Source of the DNA: an uncultured Acidobacteriota bacterium
Lineage (GTDB): Bacteria; Acidobacteriota; CAIWXX01
Reading direction: 5' to 3'
Length of the DNA stretch: 64,000 nt
Assembly (NCBI GenBank): GCA_903916735.1
Contig: CAIWXX010000062.1
Location: 1-64,000 of the forward strand
Positions 36,274-44,696 of this stretch are shown here, in pieces. A program made the translations under genes and the position numbers. Positions within the stretch are counted from its first letter, which is position 1. The number at the start of each line of letters is the position of its first letter. A model generated the notes under the pieces. That model saw only the letters and a list, made by a program, of their open reading frames with translations, did not search any database and had not been told where the DNA came from.

Positions 36274-36437
36274 TTTCCCCTATCCGATTGAATGATTAGT
36301 GCATACATCAAGGTCATCATAATGAATTTCGGAAGTCGATGCATCTCGCCGCGTGTCATCGGATGTGTGGACATTTGGCAATTGCAGAGAACGTCGTTTA
36401 GACTTGTTAAAAGAGGCGCTTGACGCAAGGAGGATGT

Positions 36438-37250
36438 ATGGCCCAGCGGATGAAAATCAACGGCACTGAATTGATGGTCGACGCCATCGGACCGATGACA
36501 GGTGAGGTCGTCATTTTCGTTCACGGCTATCCCTTAAGCCGGCGCATCTGGGCGCCACAGATTGAAGCCATCGGAAGCCGATGTCGCACGATATCGTATG
36601 ACCTTCGGGGATTCGGTGAAAGCGCATCAGGCGAACGCGATTTTTCAATGGAGCTCTTTGCCGATGATCTCCTCGAACTTCTCGACGCACTGCAGATCGA
36701 TAAGGCGATTGCCGTCTGCATTTCCATGGGCGGGTACATCCTCCTGAACGCGGTCGACAGGCACCCGGAGCGATTCAGAGGGTTGGTCCTGTGTGATACG
36801 AGAAGTGGAGCCGACAGCGAAGAGGGCCGAAAAAAACGCCTTGAGACTATTGAGTTGATCACATCCCACGGCAATCAATTTTTCGCCGAAGATTTTCTGA
36901 CGAAACTCTTTGCGCCGTCTAGTCTGACGAAATGCGCCAAAGAGGTCGATGTCGTGCGGAGCATGATCCTGAACACCTCTGAAGAGACGCTCCTGCGCGC
37001 ACAAAGAGCCATCATGCTGAGAAAGGACATGACGGCGAGCCTTTCGAAAATTTCCGTGCCGACCATCATGATCGTTGGGAGCGAAGATCTGTTGACTCCG
37101 CCATCGGATTCCGAAATGATGTATCGTGCAATCCCTGGATCACAACTGCGGATCATCCCTGAAGTCGGTCATATGAGCAATCTGGAAAACACCGAAATGT
37201 TCAACCGGCATTTCCTTGAATTTCTAAAACTCTCAGGAGCCGGGATCTGA
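36438..37250 (+). CDS. Alpha/beta-fold hydrolase
   Basis: A 270-residue single-domain hydrolase similar to 3-oxoadipate enol-lactonase and esterase families. It shows the oxyanion motif VHGYPLSRRIW, the nucleophile elbow CISMGG (Cys where G-x-S-x-G usually has Gly), Asp in GSEDLLTPP and His in PEVGHMSNLE. ATG 36438 follows AGGAGG, whereas an upstream in-frame TTG includes that site. No partner genes are evident and the substrate is unknown. Confidence 0.88.
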   Translation: MAQRMKINGTELMVDAIGPMTGEVVIFVHGYPLSRRIWAPQIEAIGSRCRTISYDLRGFGESASGERDFSMELFADDLLELLDALQIDKAIAVCISMGGYILLNAVDRHPERFRGLVLCDTRSGADSEEGRKKRLETIELITSHGNQFFAEDFLTKLFAPSSLTKCAKEVDVVRSMILNTSEETLLRAQRAIMLRKDMTASLSKISVPTIMIVGSEDLLTPPSDSEMMYRAIPGSQLRIIPEVGHMSNLENTEMFNRHFLEFLKLSGAGI

Positions 37251-37318
37251 TCAGGTCTCAAACAAAACGCCCGGTCTCGCATCTTGGGGAGAACACTGAG
37301 TCAACTCGCAATCACTCT

Positions 37319-38884
37319 TCATTTGAACTTCACGAAATTAGTGATGTCCTGAAATTGGTATGGATGCTGGGGATCAGAGGCGTAGAAGGTTTTGTCATCG
37401 AGGATAGGATACTGCGTTCCGAAAATCCCATTAAAGATCAGACGGAAAGTGTTGACGGGCGAAATTGATTTATAGAAGGATTTGTCGCCCATACCCGGCA
37501 CATAATAGGCATTGAAGATTCGCGCTCGAAACCTAAGACGATCCAGCCTTTTCAAGTTAAGAGATTCCATCATTTTCAGACGAGGGCCTTCATCGGCTTG
37601 AAGAATGATGATCGGCGGTTCCGCCGACCGCTTCAGGATTGAATTGACCAGGACCCTGATCTTCTGATTCCCATACATCACATATTCGATGTAGTCCTGT
37701 CTTTCACGGTCGCCTTCGCCTTCATAGCCGTAAATCGCTTTCCCGTCCCGATTGAAAAGATAGGGCGGGTGTGGAAGAAAAATATGCGCAAAAACGAATT
37801 TGGGGCCGGGCTCCGTCACAACTTCCGCCAGCTTATCAAACTGGAAGAGAAGGCGCCCCCGGTACTCGGCCACCTGCGTCGTTGTACCAGCTGTCATTAT
37901 GTCGAGGGCACTTTGGAGAAGAGTCGTCGTGAGAAGTTTCCTGGAAAATTCATTCAGAGGAATGCCGAAATAAGATCGATAGTAATTGTAATTCTCATCG
38001 GCAAATCGATTGAGCCGGGTTGGTTCCCAGGAAGAGCCGAAGTGAAGATATCGATATCCACGGGCCTTTAGAAGACGAAGGACTTCAAAATCCTGCAATG
38101 TCTCATAGACGGCTGAACGGTCCTTGGTCTCGACCATCTCGCTGTCTTTCAGATCGTTGACGTACCTCATATTGAGGCTCGATGCCAGCGAGAGAAAAGT
38201 GGTCGCATAGTTGCAGCAGCTTTTTGATGCGACAAAGAAACCCTTGTGGCTCAGATAGCGAGTGAAATCATTGTTGCCGAAATCAAAATATTCTTGAAGT
38301 GTCGAGGCGTTGCCGTACCGGTCAAGAATGATGTAGTAAATGTCAGGACGGGTTTTGGAGATGGTCGAGGCAGCCATGCCGGCCGCCGATTGGGCGTTTT
38401 GCGCCGCTTCGGTCCATGACGAAGCATGCCTTCGATATTTCACATAGTAATATCCCATATTGGCGGCGGAGAGGATCGTCATCGTCACGGCCGTCAAGTT
38501 GAGGATGGCCGTCAACTCGCGGTATTCCCATCGAGAGCGGATAATAAGAATGGTGACGGCAATAATGATCAACAAGCAGGCGATAAAAGGGTAAAGCGGA
38601 GAACGCGGAATCACCCGCGCAAGAATGGATTCATTGACCCGTCGCACAACATGCCCATATGAAAAAAACGAAAAAATGAGGAATGTCAGGAGGACGCCCG
38701 CTTTTCCCCTATTCTTCATCTTCGCGGTAAGAGAAAACCAGGCAAGCAGAACGATACTCGGAGCAATAATCAAGGGCCACATAATGGATTGAAATGGCAG
38801 CTGTTCGATATTGTGGTTAAAGAGGGCCAGGATTGGAAAAATCGTAAAAAGAAGCGGATGGATGACAGGTGAACGGAAATTCAT
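37319..38884 (-). CDS. Membrane-anchored alkaline-phosphatase-superfamily (sulfatase-like) protein
   Basis: A 521-residue protein with four or five N-terminal transmembrane helices (about 10-160), then a periplasmic domain beginning PDIYYIILDRYGNASTLQEY. That domain keeps the superfamily core (ILDRYG metal site, candidate nucleophile in YATTFLSLASSLN, FAHIFLPHPPYLF, LQADEGPR) but differs from classical sulfatases, as in LtaS/EptA-type transferases. The start at 38884 gives an ATGA overlap with the methyltransferase stop. A role in modifying a surface glycan or lipid is inferred from topology and neighbours. Confidence 0.8.
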   Translation of the reverse strand: MNFRSPVIHPLLFTIFPILALFNHNIEQLPFQSIMWPLIIAPSIVLLAWFSLTAKMKNRGKAGVLLTFLIFSFFSYGHVVRRVNESILARVIPRSPLYPFIACLLIIIAVTILIIRSRWEYRELTAILNLTAVTMTILSAANMGYYYVKYRRHASSWTEAAQNAQSAAGMAASTISKTRPDIYYIILDRYGNASTLQEYFDFGNNDFTRYLSHKGFFVASKSCCNYATTFLSLASSLNMRYVNDLKDSEMVETKDRSAVYETLQDFEVLRLLKARGYRYLHFGSSWEPTRLNRFADENYNYYRSYFGIPLNEFSRKLLTTTLLQSALDIMTAGTTTQVAEYRGRLLFQFDKLAEVVTEPGPKFVFAHIFLPHPPYLFNRDGKAIYGYEGEGDRERQDYIEYVMYGNQKIRVLVNSILKRSAEPPIIILQADEGPRLKMMESLNLKRLDRLRFRARIFNAYYVPGMGDKSFYKSISPVNTFRLIFNGIFGTQYPILDDKTFYASDPQHPYQFQDITNFVKFK

Positions 38885-40281
38885 GCGTCTGCTTTCCTGA
38901 TGCAAAGATGCAGGCTTCTTTTGGAATCGTCGATCGGCACGGATTGATCAATCCGGAAGAATCGACCAAAAGCCTCCAGAAAGTCATTCTCAGAATAGTC
39001 GGTAAAAATGTCCTCCCGGCTTGCAAGAAGCCGTTGAACCTGGGAATCCGTCTTTGGCACGAACTCGATGATCAGCGTCCGCGTCATATCCCGAAAGAAC
39101 TCCGCAAGTATCGGCAAAGGGACATTGTTTGAAATCGCGAGATGATGGATGAGAGCCAATGCGAGGACAGCATCGGCCGGACCTCGCTCCAGAAGAGACC
39201 GTCGCTCGGCATGATGCCATCCAATGGCTGGGCTTGGATTCGTCAAGTCGACCACGAGAGGCAGAATAGAGGTTTCCCGATGTCGCCGGCACTCGATATA
39301 GTTTCGTTCAACGGCGGCTGGATCGACATCAAACGAGAGAGTCGATATCCCCATGTGCGCAGGAACCCTGCTGTACCGCCCGGTGTTGGCGCCCAGGTCC
39401 CAGATGCAATTGGGTTTGATCACACTCAGAAATTCCCGGACAATCGACTCCTTGTGCGATGCCGCCCGTTCGGAGTAATTCGTCTCTGAGTAGTATTCAG
39501 CCCATTCTGTGCCGGCGGGCTTCCAGTTGAGCTTGCGAACGGCCGATTGGAGGCTGTCGATGAGTCCGAGCATGCCCATACGGGTTAGATGCGCATCCCG
39601 AGCCTTGCCACCCTTGTCGGCATATCGCGCTTGCGATCGGGCATGAATGTGGATGTGTGTCAGGAGTGAAAAAGAGAACCGGGTACGAATCGGCAGGAGA
39701 ATCGATGCCAAATCGAGAGGAATTCCATCAATATGCACACGCAGGAGCTGGCTCAGGCGGATGTCCGTGTGGCACATGAGCGCGAGAGGCGCCAAGAAGT
39801 GCTGACAGAATTGTCGATACGCCACCCACGGTCTCCCCTCCTTGTATTTTTCAAAAGAGAGAGTGTCGATAAGGATCGGCTGATAACTGAGAAACTGAAT
39901 ATTATACGAGCTTGCATCTTTCAGCGACATTCCAAACTCAATGGCGATCTTTTGTATTTCGAGTGTCGCCAGAGCCGCGTCCTTCAGCTGGCTGAAACAC
40001 CATTCATACGGATATGAAATGAAGGGCACAAGTGCCGGCTTGATAATCTTATAAGCCCGGCTGGAATCCGCAGGCGCAAGATCGACCTCTTCATGCGAGA
40101 TCATCAACCCCGATTCCCGGAGGTGCTTGTAGAGCCCGCTGGAAATGAGGGTCGCGTAATGGTCGCCGAAGACCCGGTTCACCTGCCGATAAAGAACCCC
40201 TCCCCGGTTGAATAAAAAGCCGCTCGGATCACGAAACGAGCCGGCGATCCGTTGATCACTCAGCTCTGGTCTCGGCATCAA
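38881..40281 (-). CDS. SAM-dependent methyltransferase (NoeA-like)
   Basis: A 466-residue protein. The N-terminal half (RDPSGFLFNRGGVLYRQVNR, later YKIIKPALVPFISYPYEWCF) is the region typical of NoeA-like class I methyltransferases. The SAM-binding Rossmann part is C-terminal, with motif I IWDLGANTGRYSR near residue 293, acidic DVDPAAV and LALALIHHLAI. It overlaps the downstream membrane phosphatase-fold gene by 4 bp and the upstream small membrane protein by 26 bp, so the three genes form one unit. Likely acts on a surface glycan or its precursor; the substrate is unknown. Confidence 0.82.
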   Translation of the reverse strand: MMPRPELSDQRIAGSFRDPSGFLFNRGGVLYRQVNRVFGDHYATLISSGLYKHLRESGLMISHEEVDLAPADSSRAYKIIKPALVPFISYPYEWCFSQLKDAALATLEIQKIAIEFGMSLKDASSYNIQFLSYQPILIDTLSFEKYKEGRPWVAYRQFCQHFLAPLALMCHTDIRLSQLLRVHIDGIPLDLASILLPIRTRFSFSLLTHIHIHARSQARYADKGGKARDAHLTRMGMLGLIDSLQSAVRKLNWKPAGTEWAEYYSETNYSERAASHKESIVREFLSVIKPNCIWDLGANTGRYSRVPAHMGISTLSFDVDPAAVERNYIECRRHRETSILPLVVDLTNPSPAIGWHHAERRSLLERGPADAVLALALIHHLAISNNVPLPILAEFFRDMTRTLIIEFVPKTDSQVQRLLASREDIFTDYSENDFLEAFGRFFRIDQSVPIDDSKRSLHLCIRKADA

Positions 40282-40495
40282 CTTTTTTTTCCAGCGACTT
40301 CTTTCTGAAGAAAGCTGTGATCTTTTTCCAGTAAACCTTTATAGCGAAAAGCCCGCCCAGCAGGCCTCCAAGGACCATCTGCAGGATGTAACTTCCTGTT
40401 CCCGGATCGATATATGCGGCCGCCACGCCCGGCAAAAGCAATACGGCAATGGCGGAGAGCATCACGGCTGCTCTCAAGCCCGTTCCATACTTCAT
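40256..40495 (-). CDS. Small membrane protein of the methyltransferase cluster
   Basis: A 79-residue protein with an N-terminal hydrophobic segment (VMLSAIAVLLLPGVAAA), the motif YIDPGTGSYILQMVLGGLLG and a second helix ending in a Lys-rich cytoplasmic tail. Proteins with the YIDPGTGS motif are widespread beside NoeA-like methyltransferases and phosphatase-fold membrane proteins; their function is unknown. ATG 40495 is chosen since GGGAGG lies 10 nt upstream, inside a longer frame starting at 40513. It overlaps the methyltransferase start by 26 nt. Confidence 0.78.
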   Translation of the reverse strand: MKYGTGLRAAVMLSAIAVLLLPGVAAAYIDPGTGSYILQMVLGGLLGGLFAIKVYWKKITAFFRKKSLEKKVDAETRAE

Positions 40496-40726
40496 CGTCA
40501 CTCGTCCTCCCATCAGGTCGATTCGGCCATCACCGCCGTTATCCGGTCTCAGCCCCGACGCCTATACTAACCTCAGGAAGGATGTATTTTCAAACTCTCT
40601 TATCTCGCCGCATTCAGTATTGATGATCGTGGGACTCTGAGTATCGATTTCCATACGACCGGATTTATTTTGACAATCGAAGGATCATGCCTCAGCGCAG
40701 AGTCCGAGTTGTGCGCCGGCCGGAAG

Positions 40727-42121
40727 TTATGGGAAAATTTTCCCCGGATTTAAAATGCCGTTTGGATCGAACAGCCGTTTGATTCCCCGCATCAATTCGA
40801 TTTCCGTCGAGGTTCTAACGATCGGCAGATAGCGTTTCTGAGAATAGCCGATGCCATGTTCGCCGCTTAAGGTTCCGCCCAGGCTTCGCGTGAACTCGAA
40901 CATTTCCTGCACGGCGCCGTGTATCTCGCGTGCCCAGCGCTCGCCGTCCATGTCTCCTTTGATGACATTGACATGAATGTTGCCGTCTCCCGCATGTCCA
41001 TAACACATTGTCCGGATACCATACCGCGATGCGATGGCTTTCACCCCGCGGATCAGTTCAGGCAGCCGAACGCGCGGAACAACCGTATCCTCTTCCTTGT
41101 AAATGGAAATGGACTTGACGGCCTCACCTGCGGCCCTTCTCCAATCCCACAACTCCTTCTGGCGAATTGGATTATCGGCGACAAGAATGTCGATCGCATT
41201 GAGGGATTGGCAGACACCGGCGATTTTTTCCAGATCGCGGTCCAGTAGCTCTTCATATTGTCCGTCGATCTCGATCAGGAGCTGTGCATCTGCGTCCGAA
41301 AACGGAATCCGAACCTCCTTATATTCCTCAATTCGCTTGACCACATCCCGTTCCATGAATTCACAAGCGCATGGCACAACTCCTGCCTGAAAAATCCGTG
41401 CAACCGCCATCGCCGCATCTTCCATGCGGGAAAAAGGAACAATGAGAGTTTTTCGCAACGGTGGATACGGGATGAGCCGCAAGACGGCACGTGTGAGGAT
41501 GCCGAGAGTTCCTTCGCTTCCGACGAAAAGCTGGGTCATGTTGTAACCGGCGGCATCCTTGAGCAACTTCCCACCGAACTCGACCATCTCACCCGACGGA
41601 AGCACGGCCTGGACACCGAGCACATAATCCTTCGTCACGCCATATTTAAGAGCGCGAGGCCCGCCGGCGCATTCGGCGATGTTGCCTCCGATTGTGCAGC
41701 TTCCTCGGCTGGCCGGATCCGGAGGGTAAAACAGACCGATCTTTTCGACCTCCTCCTGCAGAGTCTGCGTGATGACCCCGGGTTCGACGACAGCGACCAG
41801 GTTTTCGCGATCGATTTCGAGAATCCGATTCATTTTCTCCATCGACAGCAGAACTCCACCCTCGACGGGTAGCGCGCCGCCACTCAAGCCTGTACCGCCT
41901 CCTCGAGGTGTGACCGGGAAGAGGCGTTCGTTCGCCAGCTTCATGAGCGCCGCAACTTGCGCCGTCTCGGTCGGCTTCACCACCAGAGACGGAGGAAATT
42001 GGAAATCCTCGGTTTCATCATGGCCGTAGAGTTGCAATGAAGCATCATCTGTCAGCAGTGAATCCGGCGGGAAAATGCCGTGCAGCCGAAGCAGGGTTTC
42101 GGAGTCTATAAACACTATCAC
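40727..42121 (-). CDS. FAD-linked glycolate/D-lactate oxidase (GlcD type)
   Basis: A 464-residue PCMH-fold flavoprotein that oxidises a 2-hydroxy acid such as glycolate or D-lactate. Motifs are TPRGGGTGLSGGALP (FAD pyrophosphate loop), DPASRGSCTIGGNIAECAGG, the C-terminal HAGDGNIHVNVIKGD and the final GEHGIG and FDPNGILNPGKIF. GlcE and GlcF are absent here, so the electron acceptor may be an ETF or Fe-S protein elsewhere. The start overlaps the endonuclease IV stop by 4 bp. Confidence 0.9.
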   Translation of the reverse strand: MIVFIDSETLLRLHGIFPPDSLLTDDASLQLYGHDETEDFQFPPSLVVKPTETAQVAALMKLANERLFPVTPRGGGTGLSGGALPVEGGVLLSMEKMNRILEIDRENLVAVVEPGVITQTLQEEVEKIGLFYPPDPASRGSCTIGGNIAECAGGPRALKYGVTKDYVLGVQAVLPSGEMVEFGGKLLKDAAGYNMTQLFVGSEGTLGILTRAVLRLIPYPPLRKTLIVPFSRMEDAAMAVARIFQAGVVPCACEFMERDVVKRIEEYKEVRIPFSDADAQLLIEIDGQYEELLDRDLEKIAGVCQSLNAIDILVADNPIRQKELWDWRRAAGEAVKSISIYKEEDTVVPRVRLPELIRGVKAIASRYGIRTMCYGHAGDGNIHVNVIKGDMDGERWAREIHGAVQEMFEFTRSLGGTLSGEHGIGYSQKRYLPIVRTSTEIELMRGIKRLFDPNGILNPGKIFP

Positions 42122-43017
42122 GAGGTCTTACGCCTTTCTCTAAGTCTCCGCAAGTTCATCGGATCTTTTTTCTCACCTTCAGGCGTTTCGAGAATCTTGG
42201 CAATCGCAAGGAAGCGATCATCATCCATGAGGCGATGGAAAGCCTTGAGGCCGATCTTGCCTTTTCCGATGTGTTCATGCCGATCAAGCCGGCTGCCGAG
42301 ATCTCCCTTGGAATCGTTGAAATGAAAAACAGCGATGCGATCCAGGCCGATGAGGCGATCGATTGAATCGAAGGTTCGGCCGTAATTGACCTCATCCCGG
42401 AAATCGAATCCTGCAACGAACAGGTGGCAGGTATCGATGCAGAGACGCATGGGATGGTGAACATGATGAACAATTTCCGCGATGTGTTCGAGTGATGCGC
42501 CGATAGAGGTACCCTGACCGGCGGTGATTTCGACGGTGAAATGCGGGATCTCGCCGTTGCGAGAAGCGACAATGTTCAATGAGTCGATCAGACGAGCGAG
42601 TCCCCTCTCGATTCCGCTGCCGAGATGCGATCCTGGATGAAAAACGAGAAATGGAATGCCGAGAACGTGACAGCGGCGAGCTTCAGCAGCAAAAACATCG
42701 ATGCTTCGTTTTCTCAGGCCGGCGGATGGACTCGCCAGATTGATCAGATAAGACGCATGGGAACAAACGAAATCCACTCCCCAATCTTTCCTCTTCTGCC
42801 GGAACGAATCAGCCTCCAACCCGGACACCGTCCTCTGCTTCCACTGCAACTGATTTGAAGTGAACACCTGCATGGCGCGAATCCGAAGGCGAGCGGCTCG
42901 TTCTGGCGCCAGTGAAATCGAACCAGCCGTGGAAATGTGAGCGCCGAGCAAATCCGCGGGAGTGCGCAGGACTCGATGATGACGCACAGGCTTTGCTTGA
43001 GATCGCATAATGCACAA
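42118..43017 (-). CDS. nfo: Endonuclease IV (AP endonuclease)
   Basis: A zinc-dependent AP endonuclease of TIM-barrel fold (about 299 residues). Metal-site segments are LLGAHISTAGS near the N-terminus, FHPGSH, FTVEITAGQG, LCIDTCHLFVAGFD and FHFNDSKGDLGSRLDRHEHIG. The length is normal. The exact start is uncertain: ATG at 43017 or 43008 (MRSQAK). It overlaps the GlcD-type gene by 4 bp on the same strand. Confidence 0.93.
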   Translation of the reverse strand: MCIMRSQAKPVRHHRVLRTPADLLGAHISTAGSISLAPERAARLRIRAMQVFTSNQLQWKQRTVSGLEADSFRQKRKDWGVDFVCSHASYLINLASPSAGLRKRSIDVFAAEARRCHVLGIPFLVFHPGSHLGSGIERGLARLIDSLNIVASRNGEIPHFTVEITAGQGTSIGASLEHIAEIVHHVHHPMRLCIDTCHLFVAGFDFRDEVNYGRTFDSIDRLIGLDRIAVFHFNDSKGDLGSRLDRHEHIGKGKIGLKAFHRLMDDDRFLAIAKILETPEGEKKDPMNLRRLRERRKTS

Positions 43018-44003
43018 TTCTACCGTTCACTGAGATTCATCTCAACTGGTCACGATGGGCCCAGATCCCCGGTTACCCGATCTCTTGAGAGAAGTCGAGC
43101 ATGCTTGAATTTTCCTGCCCTCATCTAAAACCAATATCTTTGCTATGGTGAGGAAAAGGCAGGTCGGAACACGATCCCAGCATGGTCGCGAAGGATATCG
43201 TGTGGAAGTTCGGGCAGTGACTTTACGGTTTCCCGTCAGAGGATCAGACATCAGAGCATTTTCGGAAAACAAAAATTCTTCATGCCGAATCCCATGAAAA
43301 ACTGCAGCAGAAGTTTTTAACCTCATTGCAAAAGGCCAAAAAGCCGAAGCCGAAAAGAGAATGAATTCTGGCGGATCTTATTTTGACGCTTCAGGCAAAC
43401 TTCAGATCGATTTATTATCGACCACGCATTTGAAAATGAATGCTTTGCTCAGAAACCTGGAAACCGCCTCGCGGTTGTGTGCTGCAATTTCTCGGCAGTC
43501 AAATTCAGGCTGGGATGCTCTATTTTTCAGCCAGTGATTTCTGGGAATGGATTTTTGGTGGTGGGTGGAGAGAACTGGCTATCCCATATATTCACCCGCG
43601 TACCCTGACGTGTTCAGCTGAACGTCAATAAGAGATGATGCACCCCTATCCGCGAGTAAGCACACGCCTATTGCGACAAAATGACTTCGGAGCCTCTGCG
43701 GCACGGCTCGCGAGGATGCCGAGCCCTCCCCTCCGTATATCAAGCGTTCCCCTGATCGATGGTTTGGGAGGGCGAGGCTCCTGCCGAGCCGTCATACCGG
43801 GTCTATCGAGACTATCTGATGGCTTGCCGCCATTCCTTATCCGCGGATTTCCGGGCTACGTTCTACATTGCACACCGAAAGATAAGCAGCTATTCTAAGG
43901 TGCTATGCAAAAAACATAAGAAATAAGCCGGATCCAATTCCCCGGATGAACGCCCCTATTAATTCGAAATATCGGCTCTTAAGATCATCGCCAGGAGGCT
44001 CTG
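43018..44003. other. Gene-free region of nearly 1 kb
   Basis: No frame here reads as a protein I recognise; those above 60 codons have unnatural composition. It contains the palindromic repeat at 43703-43792 and, near the right end, the upstream region and ribosome-binding site (AGGAGG) of the B3/B4 gene. It may be the site of a lost gene or a regulatory RNA that I cannot identify. Confidence 0.5.
43703..43792. repeat. GGCTCGGCAGGAGCCTCGCCCTCCC-class palindromic repeat
   Basis: The left arm around 43703-43731 and right arm 43766-43792 (GGGAGGGCGAGGCTCCTGCC and GAGCCGT) are imperfect inverted copies. This sequence class, containing GGCTCGGC and GAGGCTCC, is a widespread dispersed intergenic repeat of unknown function in several phyla, including Verrucomicrobiota and Acidobacteriota. 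Confidence 0.6.
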
Positions 44004-44672
44004 ATGGAGACACACATATCGATCGAAGTCAAAGTTCGCGATATGGCGATAGCGTGGGTTGTCGCTGAAGGTTGCCGTGTCAAATCATCGCCTGATCCAC
44101 TCGTCGAGGAGATTCGCGCGGCGATGGCTATAGCCATCAGCAAGAAGGATTCACTGGAGAGCTCAACCCGTAAATCGATCGTGAGGAACATGCTTCGCTT
44201 CGGATCCTACAAGCCCACAGGGCGCGGAAAACCGTCAAGCGAGTATCTTCTTAACGCGGCGATTGAAAACGAATTCCCATTCATCAACAATCTCGTGGAT
44301 ATCAACAACCTGATTTCACTGGAGAACCTTCTTCCCATATCCCTGGTCGACCTGGATCGAGCCGCTGCGAGCACATTCCGCGTGCGACACGGCCGTGAAG
44401 GCGAAGACTACGTCTTCAATCAATCGGGGCAGATTCTCACTCTCAAAGACCTCCTTCTCACATCCCATCTGCCATCGGATACGCCATGTGCCACTCCGAT
44501 TAAAGACTGCCAGGCGACCAAAACACATGATGGGACTCAGCGAATTCTTGCCATCATCTATGCGCCGCATGATCTCTCCGCGGTCGCTCGTGAAGCGGCT
44601 CGCCGTATGGCCGACCGGATCATGGTCTATGCGGAGGGTCAGGCGGAATCGGGCGTTGTGATCGGTCTGTGA
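44004..44672 (+). CDS. Free-standing B3/B4 tRNA-binding/editing domain protein
   Basis: A 222-residue stand-alone protein homologous to the B3/B4 domain of phenylalanyl-tRNA synthetase beta (COG3382). Visible are the N-terminal IAWVVAEGCRV segment, a central VDINNLISLENLLPISLVDL and the C-terminal GTQRILAIIYAPHD, LSAVAREAARRMADRIM. Family members are thought to hydrolyse mischarged tRNA or act in tRNA quality control, mostly by homology. AGGAGG precedes the start. The next gene starts 24 nt later in the same direction. Confidence 0.85.
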   Translation: METHISIEVKVRDMAIAWVVAEGCRVKSSPDPLVEEIRAAMAIAISKKDSLESSTRKSIVRNMLRFGSYKPTGRGKPSSEYLLNAAIENEFPFINNLVDINNLISLENLLPISLVDLDRAAASTFRVRHGREGEDYVFNQSGQILTLKDLLLTSHLPSDTPCATPIKDCQATKTHDGTQRILAIIYAPHDLSAVAREAARRMADRIMVYAEGQAESGVVIGL

Positions 44673-44696
44673 TAAACTGCAAAAAAGCGAGGAAAC

